A stretch of 9,489 nt of DNA from Bacteroidales bacterium (GCA_004555425.1 SFID01000105.1:1-9489); one strand, 5' to 3'. Positions 1 through 6,354 are shown, counted from the stretch's first letter. Made by a program: numbers and translations. The notes: generated from the sequence alone by a model not told the origin.

Positions 1-162
1 CCTGTTTATCGCCTTGAAGAGGCTGTTGGCCTTCTGAAAGAAGGTGGTGTTAGGTTTTCGGGTGGGGCGTTAAGAGCTTGCTCTTATAAGACCCAGCCGA
101 AAACCTAACACCAGGGCGAAGCCCCAGACTCTTCAAGGGGTTTAGCTTGGTTTTTGTCTTTC
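1..162 (+). repeat. Structured repeat element, left copy (inverted partner at 9276-9439)
   Basis: About 160 bp that recur near the right end in inverted orientation, differing by about 13 substitutions and one single-base indel. On the plus strand it can fold into a multi-branched structure. An outer 10-bp stem pairs 12-21 with 129-138. Inside it lie a small hairpin (30-34 with 40-44), a long hairpin with a perfect 16-bp stem (46-61 with 97-112, extended inward with two mismatches), and a hairpin with a GAA loop (114-117 with 121-124). A T-rich tract follows (151-162). The element begins at base 1, so it may continue outside the window. The frame open in the right copy is closed here by a TAA at 106-108, which argues against coding. 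It could be a dispersed structured DNA repeat, a small RNA ending in a terminator-like tract, or a MITE-like element; I do not recognise the family. Confidence 0.85.
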
Positions 163-195
163 TAACCTGATCTTGGGCCTAACACTTAGTTGGGA

Positions 196-228
196 GTTGT
201 TTGCAAAGAAAACAACCTGAGTAGTTAC
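196..228 (+). repeat. 18-bp motif shared with right end, overlapped by a short hairpin
   Basis: Bases 211-228 read AACAACCTGAGTAGTTAC. The exact reverse complement occurs at 9208-9225. Each copy sits about 50 bp from the inner edge of its folded repeat, while the DNA between motif and repeat is unrelated in the two places. On this side only, 196-202 can pair with 210-216 (7 bp, 7-nt loop), so the hairpin is not a conserved part of the motif. The constant offset suggests motif and element move or act as one unit; that is inference. Confidence 0.7.
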
Positions 229-420
229 CACGAATAATACGAATTTTTCGAATGTGGCTGAGAGGCTAACTGAAGGAACAATTCAATTCGTGCTTCACAC
301 GAATCTATCCGAAGCACACGAATGCAGGTGAGAGCAGCCCACCCTGCCAAAATTAGAATCATTCGTGGTGGAAAAAAGAAAACACACTCTCCAGTATTCG
401 ATAAATTCGAAACATTCGTG
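229..420. repeat. Cluster of ACGAAT/ATTCGT words
   Basis: Seven copies of ACGAAT or its complement ATTCGT lie within 190 bp: 230-235, 239-244, 286-291, 299-304, 318-323, 361-366 and 414-419. Related TTCGAA/TTCGAT variants lie at about 247-253 and 395-411. Two copies form a perfect 7-bp hairpin, 286-292 with 298-304, loop CTTCA. No ORF of substance crosses the stretch. A weak match to the Bacteroidetes -7 box, TAAATTCG at 402-409, falls inside the cluster but has no convincing partner upstream. The words could be degenerate simple repeat, protein-binding sites, or remnants of a dispersed repeat. Confidence 0.55.
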
Positions 421-531
421 TTTAAAAACCACCGCGATGCCTGCGCGCCCTGTTATTTAGATTTCCATTGGGGCTCCCCCCCAACCGATACTAACTCCTA
501 ACAACCACCCATTCCTCTTTCAATAATTATT
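421..531 (+). other. Leader upstream of the PBP1A gene
   Basis: The last 110 bp before the PBP1A start contain no clear TAnnTTTG box. A small hairpin is possible at 468-473 with 479-484 (TTGGGG/CCCCAA, 5-nt loop), without a following T-tract. The final bases before the ATG are A/T-rich (AATAATTATT) and carry no Shine-Dalgarno sequence, which is normal for Bacteroidetes initiation. No promoter can be assigned with confidence here. Confidence 0.4.
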
Positions 532-3051
532 ATGAAAAAGTCCGTCCAACCCAAACAAAATTCTTCTGCGCAACCTCGGCGGCGTCGCTGGGTCCGCATT
601 CTTGCCTCCATTTGGCGGGGATGGCGCTCCTTCTGGCGTTGGTATTTCAGTCTGTACCGCGGCCGTTCGTGGTGGTTCCGCTTGTGGGTCATCTTCCTTT
701 CCGTCATCGGCTTTACCTTCCTTTATGCCGTTGCCCTGACCCTGAACCTCTTTTGGCTCTTCGGTAAGTCGCCCTCGCCCTTCGAGATAATGAATCCGCG
801 CAATCCCGAAGCCAGCGAGCTCTACTACTCCGACGGCACGCTCATAGGCAAGCTCTACGATGAGAACCGCACCTCCGTGCCCATGGACAGCATTGCGCCC
901 GTCTTCTTCAAGGCCCTCGTAGACACCGAAGACGAACGCTTCTACAGCCACCACGGCATCGATTTCCACGGACTGGCCGCCGCGGGAAAGGATGCCATTA
1001 TGGGACATCCGCGCGGCGCATCCACCATCACGCAGCAGTTGGTGAAGAATATGTTCCGCATCCGCACGCAATATTCCACGGGACTGCTGGGTTATATCCC
1101 TGGCGTGAGCATCCTCATCAAGAAGAGCAAGGAGATGCTGATAGCCGTCGAACTCGAATTGCTCAACGACAAGGACGAGATACTGACGATGTACGCCAAC
1201 ACCGTTGACTTCGGCAGCAACGCCTACGGCATCAAGACGGCCGCGCGTACCTATTTCAATAAAGAGCCGCGCGACCTGAAAACCGAAGAGGCCGCCGTGC
1301 TTGTCGGCCTCCTCAAGGCCACCAGCACGTACAATCCGCGCATAAATCCCGAAGCCTCGCTCAGGCGCCGCAACGTGGTGCTGGAGAATATGTACGAGCA
1401 CCAGCACCTCAGCCGTGCCGAGTGCGACTCCCTCCAAGCCTTGCCCATCGAACTGCACTTCACCGCCGAATCCAAGGAGCAGGGAGACGCCCTGTATTTC
1501 CGCGAGGCCGTGGCCCGATATATCGAAGAAAACTGCCCAGATGTGGACCCCTACTCTGATGGTCTGAAAATCTACACCACCCTCGACAAGCAGATGCAGC
1601 GCTATGCCGAACAGGCTGTCACGGAACACATGCGCTCGCTCCAGCGTGCCTTCAACGACCACGTGGCTGGCCAGCGCGACCCCTGGCGAGATGAAAACGG
1701 CAACGTGATTCCCAACTTCATCGAAAACATAGCCAAGAGCAGCGAAACCTTCAAGATTCTCCAAGCCCGCTATCCCAACCAGCCCGACAAGGTGTGGGAG
1801 GAAATGAATCGTCCCCACGAGGTGCGCCTCTTCGATTACAACGGCGGCCACACCGCCACCATGTCCTCGATGGACTCCATCCGCTATATGGTGAAATTCC
1901 TCCACACGGGCTTCGTGGCTATGGAACCCTCCAACGGCTATGTCCGCGCCTATGTGGGTGATGTCAATTACAAGACGTGGAAATACGACAAGGTGAAGGC
2001 CCAGCGCCAACCTGGCTCCACGTTCAAGCTTTTCGTGTATGCCGCTGCTATGCAGCAGGGATTCGTGCCCAACGATTCGCTCCTTGATGCGCCTATCGAG
2101 ATGCAGATTGTGGACAATCAGACCGAGGAGGTGCGCACATGGTCACCGCGCAATGCCAACGGCACAACCACGAATGCCTATATGACGCTCCGCCGTGCCT
2201 TTGCCAAGAGCGTGAATACCGTAGCTGTGCGCCTCGGTCAGGAGGTGGGCGTCCGCAATGTGATAGACTTGGCCCACCAGATGGGCATTGATTCAAAGTT
2301 GAGCGATGTGCCCTCGCTGCCTCTCGGCTCGAGCGATGTCAACCTCTTGGAGATGGTCAATGCCTATGCCACCGTGGCCAACGGCGGCAAGCACGTGCCG
2401 CCCGTGCTCGTCGAGCGCATCATCGACCGCAACGGCCATGTCATCTATCAGGCCGACCCGCCCGTGAACAACGTTTTGCGTCCGCGCTCCGCTTTCTATA
2501 TGCAGCAGATGCTCCGTGCTGGTGTGTTCGACGGCGGCACTTCGTCGTCCCTGCTCCGAGATAATTACATGGGTCGCTTTGCCGACCGCATGGACATCGG
2601 CGGCAAGACGGGCACGACCAACAATTATTCCGACGCTTGGTTTATTGGCGTCACGCCCAACCTCGTTGGCGGTGTCTGGGTGGGCGGCGAATATCGTTCC
2701 ATCCATTTCCGCAGCGGCGGCATGGGCCAAGGTGCGCGCGCAGCACTGCCGATTTTTGGCATCTTCATGCGCAAGGTGCTCAGCAATTCGCGTCTGGCGC
2801 CCCGCTATCTCCGCCGCTTCCCGCCGTTGGCCGAATATATTGACCCCTCCACGTACAGCGCGCCCGCCGTGGCCGAGCCCGACACCATCGATTCCCTCCT
2901 GATCGATAGCCTCCTGCGCGACAGTCTCCTACGTGCCCATGGCGTTGACACGGTCCAAGTTATCCAGCCCGATAATCCCGAGGAATATCAACCGCCCGTC
3001 TCGGATGAATCCGATATGTCCACGGACGAGCAGAACAGTTACTTTCACTAA
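532..3051 (+). CDS. Bifunctional class A penicillin-binding protein, PBP1A type (GT51 transglycosylase plus transpeptidase)
   Basis: An 839-aa inner-membrane peptidoglycan synthase that would polymerise lipid II into glycan strands and cross-link the stem peptides. The N-terminus is cytoplasmic and basic, with one membrane segment at about 51-78. The GT51 domain (about 95-275) has the catalytic-glutamate motif TEDERFYSHHG (E133), GASTITQQLVKN (162-173), KKSKEMLIAVELE (197-209, E201) and YANTVDFGSNAYG (221-233). The transpeptidase domain (about 455-750) has all three active-site motifs: S496-T-F-K499, S560-V-N562 and K692-T-G-T695. Both activities therefore look intact. The about 170 residues between the domains (280-455) are poorly conserved to my eye. 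The tail from about 770 is acidic and carries a repeated DSLL pattern. The ATG at 532 is preferred because an A/T-rich leader precedes it and it keeps the full basic tail. The gene stands alone on the plus strand and converges on the AraC-family gene. Function is very likely; the choice among mrcA/ponA names is not decided. Confidence 0.97.
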   Translation: MKKSVQPKQNSSAQPRRRRWVRILASIWRGWRSFWRWYFSLYRGRSWWFRLWVIFLSVIGFTFLYAVALTLNLFWLFGKSPSPFEIMNPRNPEASELYYSDGTLIGKLYDENRTSVPMDSIAPVFFKALVDTEDERFYSHHGIDFHGLAAAGKDAIMGHPRGASTITQQLVKNMFRIRTQYSTGLLGYIPGVSILIKKSKEMLIAVELELLNDKDEILTMYANTVDFGSNAYGIKTAARTYFNKEPRDLKTEEAAVLVGLLKATSTYNPRINPEASLRRRNVVLENMYEHQHLSRAECDSLQALPIELHFTAESKEQGDALYFREAVARYIEENCPDVDPYSDGLKIYTTLDKQMQRYAEQAVTEHMRSLQRAFNDHVAGQRDPWRDENGNVIPNFIENIAKSSETFKILQARYPNQPDKVWEEMNRPHEVRLFDYNGGHTATMSSMDSIRYMVKFLHTGFVAMEPSNGYVRAYVGDVNYKTWKYDKVKAQRQPGSTFKLFVYAAAMQQGFVPNDSLLDAPIEMQIVDNQTEEVRTWSPRNANGTTTNAYMTLRRAFAKSVNTVAVRLGQEVGVRNVIDLAHQMGIDSKLSDVPSLPLGSSDVNLLEMVNAYATVANGGKHVPPVLVERIIDRNGHVIYQADPPVNNVLRPRSAFYMQQMLRAGVFDGGTSSSLLRDNYMGRFADRMDIGGKTGTTNNYSDAWFIGVTPNLVGGVWVGGEYRSIHFRSGGMGQGARAALPIFGIFMRKVLSNSRLAPRYLRRFPPLAEYIDPSTYSAPAVAEPDTIDSLLIDSLLRDSLLRAHGVDTVQVIQPDNPEEYQPPVSDESDMSTDEQNSYFH

Positions 3052-3093
3052 GTATCGCGTTTCGCGGAAATCTTCCGAAGGTGTACTCCGGAC

Positions 3094-3134
3094 AAAAACA
3101 GCGAAGCCTCCCTGCTTTGGGGAGGCTTCGCTGT
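3094..3134 (-). terminator. Terminator hairpin between convergent genes
   Basis: A perfect 15-bp stem pairs 3098-3112 with 3120-3134 around a 7-nt loop (TGCTTTG). Read on the minus strand, the stem is followed by a run of five T (bases 3098-3094, the outermost base overlapping the stem), the form of an intrinsic terminator. It lies just past the AraC-family stop codon at 3155. On the plus strand no T-run follows, so it is a weaker candidate there, though it may still stop PBP1A transcripts arriving from the other side. Confidence 0.85.
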
Positions 3135-3154
3135 ATATAATAGGAAGGATGGCG

Positions 3155-4000
3155 TTATTCCTTGACGTTCATCTTGCGGTATTCGGAGGGCGACATGCCG
3201 AGTTGGTTCTTGACATATTTGCCGAAGAAGGAGACGTTGGGGAAACCCAGGCGGAGGGAAATCTCCTTGATGCTGAGGTCTGTGTAGCACAACTGGCGGA
3301 CTACATCCTTTATGACAAACTCGTTAATCCAACTGGAGGCTGTGCGGCCCGTGAGTTGTTTGCAAACGGCGCTGAGGTACTTCGACGTGACGCATAGTCG
3401 CTCCGAATAATTACTGACAGAGCGCGAGCGGACCTTGTCGTTTACCAACATTTCCATGAACCTCTTGAAGAGTCGCTCGCCTTGGCGGATGATGTGGGAA
3501 TCTTCGGGCTTGGCGGTGCGACCGATGAGGTTCATCATTTCGTAGAGCATGGCTTGCAGGATGGCGTTGACGATATCCGTGTTGTAATTTTCGGTCGGAT
3601 TTTCGTAGCGATAGCGCAGGAGTGTCATGTAGTGGGCCATGAGGCGCCGCGAATTTTGGGAGAGGTGGAGCACGGGGTGCTCGTGGAGATAGAAGAAATC
3701 CTTGAGCGATTGCATGCTGCTGTGGACAAGCGATTTGACCAGTTCGGCCTTGATGAGCACCACGCTACCTTGGAAATCTTCTGAGGTTCTGGCGCTCCCC
3801 ACATCCTGCTTGGGAAAGCAGAGCAGGAGGTCGTTGCTATGGAGAACGTGCTCGCGGTTGTCAATGTTGAGGCGCAGTTCTCCCTTATTCAGTATTAGGA
3901 AAATCAGGCGGTCTTTGGGGTGCTCCTTCTTGGGGCCTTGGTATTCCTCAATATGGTTGACAAAGATGATGTTGGGGTCGTTGTATAGGATTTGCTCCAT
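3155..4000 (-). CDS. AraC-family transcriptional regulator
   Basis: A 281-aa cytoplasmic DNA-binding protein of the usual length for one-domain-sensor AraC regulators. Residues about 1-110 look like a cupin-type sensory domain rich in beta strands (for example RLIFLILNKGELRL at 31-44). The C-terminal double helix-turn-helix spans about 180-276. The first helix pair is near 194-226 (SVSNYSERLCVTSKYLSAVC). The second, with the better conserved family signature, is near 241-276 and contains LSIKEISLRLGF, VSFFGKYVK and GMSPSEYR. The ligand and targets cannot be read from the sequence. It follows rnz with a 52-bp gap on the same strand and is probably the last gene of the lysozyme-rnz operon, ending at the hairpin at 3094-3134. 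No promoter of its own was seen in the 52-bp gap. Confidence 0.92.
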   Translation of the reverse strand: MEQILYNDPNIIFVNHIEEYQGPKKEHPKDRLIFLILNKGELRLNIDNREHVLHSNDLLLCFPKQDVGSARTSEDFQGSVVLIKAELVKSLVHSSMQSLKDFFYLHEHPVLHLSQNSRRLMAHYMTLLRYRYENPTENYNTDIVNAILQAMLYEMMNLIGRTAKPEDSHIIRQGERLFKRFMEMLVNDKVRSRSVSNYSERLCVTSKYLSAVCKQLTGRTASSWINEFVIKDVVRQLCYTDLSIKEISLRLGFPNVSFFGKYVKNQLGMSPSEYRKMNVKE

Positions 4001-4052
4001 AGGGTTAATGGGAATGCGTTAGTAATGATGGGGAGGCTTGGCGGCCCGTTTC

Positions 4053-4967
4053 CTATAGTTCGAAGACGCGGAGTTCGCTGGCCAGTTCTGTTTGCGGGAA
4101 TACCTCGCGGGCTTCTTGGAGCAGGATGTTTTCGTCGTCGTAGCGCGAGGAGAAATGTCCGATGATGAGGCGCTGGGCTTGGGCTGCCTTGGCTATCTGT
4201 GCTGCTTGGCGGGCCGTGGAATGGCAGGTGACCGTGGCGCGGCTACTGTCGGCTTCGGCAAATGTGGCCTCGTGGTAGAGCAGGTGGACGCCACTGAGTT
4301 GTTCGGCAATGGCGGGATGGTATGCCGTGTCGGAAACGTATGCATACGAGCGTGGCGGAGCGGCAGGCGTGGTGAGTTGGGCTTGTGTGAATGTGCGCCC
4401 GTCTTCGGTTGTCCATCCGTTGCCCTCCTTGATGCCTCGGATGGCGTAGTGCGGGATGCCGAGGTAGTCAATCATATCGCGGCGGATGTGGGGCAGGGCG
4501 GGCACTTCCTCAAACAGATAGCCGCACGTGGGAACGCGGTGACACAGCGGAATCGTCGTGACGCGCAGGTGTCCGTCGTCCATCACGAGGGTGGGGCGGT
4601 CGGTCGGTACGGCGTGGAAAACAACCTCAAAGGCCATGCCGTTGACAAAGAAGGCCAGTTGCTCCTTCATCATTTGTTCAAGGCCATCGGGGGAATATAC
4701 GTGGAGGTCCTGCGTTCGCCCGTGGAGTGCCAGCGTAGAGATGAAACCAATCAGTCCGAAGCAGTGGTCGCCGTGCAGGTGGGAGATGAAGATATGGTCC
4801 ACGGCGGTGTATTTCAGGTGGGCGCGCTGCATTTGCAGTTGTGCTCCTTCGCCGCAATCTATCAGGTATAGCCGTCCGCTCAAGGTCAGTGCTTGTGCCG
4901 AAGGGAAATGGCGTGTGGTGGGTTTGGCGCTGCCGCAGCCTAGAATATGAAGTTGAAACTTTTCCAT
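4053..4967 (-). CDS. rnz: Ribonuclease Z (tRNA 3' endonuclease)
   Basis: A 304-aa metallo-beta-lactamase-fold endonuclease, matching the short-form RNase Z length of about 305-310. It would cut tRNA precursors just after the discriminator base so that CCA can be added. The zinc-binding signature HLHGDH is at 63-68, and further expected ligands are H143 (LCHRVPTCGY), D213 (VSDTAYHP) and H271 (IIGHFSSRY). YHEATF at 231-236, with its HEAT box, and H249 are also as in RNase Z. Residues about 160-200, containing LGIP and TEDGR, correspond to the region following the flexible tRNA-binding arm. The N-terminal LGCGSAKPTTRHFPSA (9-24) is typical of the family. The start lies 25 bp after the lysozyme stop codon, and the spacing suggests co-transcription. 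No motif is missing. Confidence 0.96.
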   Translation of the reverse strand: MEKFQLHILGCGSAKPTTRHFPSAQALTLSGRLYLIDCGEGAQLQMQRAHLKYTAVDHIFISHLHGDHCFGLIGFISTLALHGRTQDLHVYSPDGLEQMMKEQLAFFVNGMAFEVVFHAVPTDRPTLVMDDGHLRVTTIPLCHRVPTCGYLFEEVPALPHIRRDMIDYLGIPHYAIRGIKEGNGWTTEDGRTFTQAQLTTPAAPPRSYAYVSDTAYHPAIAEQLSGVHLLYHEATFAEADSSRATVTCHSTARQAAQIAKAAQAQRLIIGHFSSRYDDENILLQEAREVFPQTELASELRVFEL

Positions 4968-4992
4968 GGTCCTGATGTGCTCTTCAGTTGGT

Positions 4993-5814
4993 CTACATGC
5001 TCAGTTCGTGTAGTTCGAAGTCGCCCATTATGCAACTGCGGTCAATCTTTCCCTTGATGCCGGGCATGCGTCCGCTTGAGGTGTATTGCCACATGATGTA
5101 GGGTGTATCATCTTTGAGGTTGGGGGGCGTTTCGGCATATTTGGCCATCATCCAGTGGTAGCCGGGGAAGTGGCCGATGAGGTGTTGGTTGTAGAAGCTC
5201 TGATAGGAATAGAGCAGCGGCTTGCGGCCGTAGTGCTCCTCCACGAGGCGGATGAGCGTGCGGAGGTCGCGGATGAATTTCTCGTGCGATACGTGTCCGC
5301 GGTCCTCAATGTCAATCATCGGAACGAGGTCTTGGTTTTCCGCTTTCACATTGCGGATAATATTCTGGAACTGCACTTCGGGGTCTACCTTCGGTCGGTA
5401 GAAATGATAGGCTCCCACGCTCAGTCCGACGCGGCGCGCCTCGCGCAGGTTGTACTCGTAGGTGCGGTCCACGTAGTCCTCGCCTTCCGTGGCTTTCAGA
5501 TATACATAGGAAATCTCGCCAGCGGCAGCCACAGTATTCCAGTCGATTCGCTCTTGATAGTGCGACACGTCAATGCCTTCGCGATAGCGCGAGTTGATGC
5601 GCCCAGTGTTCTTGCGGGTCATGCTCATTGCTTTGCAGCGCGTCATGCGTGGGCTCTTCTCGGCCTTGGCGGGCAAAGGGTCGGGGTAGAGCACAGACGA
5701 GGCAATGGGGTCCTTGGGCCGCTTGCGGTCGCGGTCGCGCGCCGTGGCGGAGGCGGGCGTGAGCAGAAGGAGAATCAGGCAGAGAAGGATGGATGACGTG
5801 ATGGAATTTTTCAT
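4993..5814 (-). CDS. Secreted GH25 (Chalaropsis-type) lysozyme
   Basis: A 273-aa exported muramidase-type hydrolase expected to cut the MurNAc-GlcNAc bond of peptidoglycan. An N-terminal signal peptide is clear: hydrophobic core ILLCLILLLL at 9-18 and a likely AxA cleavage after residue 25 (SATA). A basic, proline-containing linker of about 50 residues follows. The catalytic GH25 domain covers about 78-270: GIDVSHYQ (80-87, D82), YVYLKATEG (103-111), GAYHFYRP (134-141), PMIDIED (165-171, D168 and E170), and a late KIDRS motif (256-260, D258). These match the expected acidic active-site set, so activity is likely. Cys12 is inside the signal core without a lipobox, so I do not call it a lipoprotein. 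It is the first gene of the probable operon and has a promoter about 110 bp upstream. Whether it remodels the cell's own wall or attacks other bacteria cannot be told. Confidence 0.94.
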   Translation of the reverse strand: MKNSITSSILLCLILLLLTPASATARDRDRKRPKDPIASSVLYPDPLPAKAEKSPRMTRCKAMSMTRKNTGRINSRYREGIDVSHYQERIDWNTVAAAGEISYVYLKATEGEDYVDRTYEYNLREARRVGLSVGAYHFYRPKVDPEVQFQNIIRNVKAENQDLVPMIDIEDRGHVSHEKFIRDLRTLIRLVEEHYGRKPLLYSYQSFYNQHLIGHFPGYHWMMAKYAETPPNLKDDTPYIMWQYTSSGRMPGIKGKIDRSCIMGDFELHELSM

Positions 5815-5865
5815 CTGGGGGGGATATTCTGAGGCTTGAATGGTTTGTCAAAAAGAAAGAATAGT

Positions 5866-5914
5866 GGGCGCACAATGAGCAAGAGGCCTTTCTGTTGGCG
5901 GTTGCGGTGCGCCC
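5866..5914 (-). other. Long-range stem in the lysozyme mRNA leader
   Basis: Bases 5866-5873 (GGGCGCAC) pair exactly with 5907-5914 (GTGCGCCC), enclosing a 33-nt loop. The stem lies within the roughly 100-nt leader expected between the promoter at 5923-5930 and the start at 5814. The stem could influence mRNA stability or translation. It does not resemble a riboswitch I know, and an 8-bp stem of this kind can occur by chance. Confidence 0.35.
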
Positions 5915-5922
5915 GCAAGCCA

Positions 5923-5930
5923 CAAAGGTA
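5923..5930 (-). promoter_or_regulatory. Bacteroidetes -7 promoter box for the lysozyme-rnz-araC operon
   Basis: The minus strand reads TACCTTTG, a perfect match to the Bacteroidetes primary sigma factor -7 consensus TAnnTTTG. No good TTTG box was found at the usual upstream spacing; a TTTC lies 16 bp upstream. Transcription should start near 5915, giving a leader of about 100 nt before the lysozyme ATG. The surrounding ACAAAGGTACAA (plus strand) is a common look for promoters in this phylum. Confidence 0.7.
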
Positions 5931-5971
5931 CAACTTTTCGGGGAAAGTGCTATAATTCGTATGACTTTTTA

Positions 5972-6124
5972 ACAACTCGCTCGCTGCGCTTGCTTGTTGT
6001 ATTGGTCGCCTTTCGGCTCCCTAGTTTCAAGTTTCAACGGAAGCCTGCGGCTTCCTAGTTTCAGTCGGGGACTGCGTCCCCTAGTTTCAACGCAGCCTTT
6101 CGGCTGCTGGCTCGATAGTTTTGG
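5972..6124 (-). repeat. Array of five mini-hairpins separated by a repeated linker
   Basis: Five short hairpins lie in a row: 5972-6000, 6004-6021, 6039-6055, 6067-6081 and 6092-6107. Stem sequences differ, but read on the minus strand every loop is GCA (three) or GAAA (two), closed by a C-G pair. The middle and fourth have perfect stems (6039-6045 with 6049-6055, and 6067-6072 with 6076-6081), as does the fifth (6092-6097 with 6102-6107). The first two are interrupted only by tandem purine-purine mismatches on the minus strand. The linker, TGAAACTA on the minus strand, occurs before hairpins two, three and four (6021-6029, 6056-6063, 6081-6089), with a degenerate copy at 6115-6121. The array sits between the S9 terminator and the lysozyme promoter. 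The family was not recognised. Confidence 0.75.
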
Positions 6125-6350
6125 CGATGCAGTGTTTCGCTTACTATGGTTTGCTGAGCCGTGACTTGGTTCTGCTGCTCCTGCAAATCCATTTCAGAAT
6201 AGTAGATTCCCGATTTTTTTCTCAGGGAAAGCCAGTGGCCACTGCCCGATGGTCGCTGGCTATGTGCCTAAGAGAAACGGGAAAGTGCCTAGGCGAAACG
6301 GGAAGGTGCCCTGCGGCGCTTGCTGCGAGTGAGGTACTCCTGCCTTCACC
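6125..6350. repeat. Non-coding stretch with a 21-bp tandem repeat
   Basis: No credible gene occurs here. Two tandem 21-bp units lie at 6264-6284 and 6285-6305, differing at 3 positions, and a third copy begins at 6306 (GTGCC) and then breaks off. The second unit contains the 8-bp palindrome GCCTAGGC (6287-6294). A 12-bp perfect palindrome, CAGTGGCCACTG, is at 6233-6244. A run of seven T is at 6214-6220. A plus-strand ORF that begins in this stretch has no recognisable protein features and runs into the antisense of the peptidase gene. Confidence 0.6.
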
Positions 6351-6354
6351 TCCC

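Noticed and set aside
1..162. tRNA or integron attC site, suggested by the cloverleaf-like fold
   Set aside because: No T-loop, anticodon arm or CCA-end pattern and far too long for a tRNA; no conserved attC core site ends were found and no integrase is present.
520..2010. 496-codon open frame antisense to the PBP1A gene
   Set aside because: It overlies well-conserved PBP1A coding sequence, shows no domain motifs, and its length follows from GC-rich third positions on the other strand.
4993..5814. GH25 protein as a lipoprotein through Cys12
   Set aside because: The cysteine lies within the hydrophobic core, preceded by ILL and not by a lipobox; an AxA signal peptidase I site follows.
5972..6124. 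CRISPR array
   Set aside because: The repeated linker is only about 8 bp, units are irregular (15-35 bp), each carries its own palindrome, and no cas gene is near.
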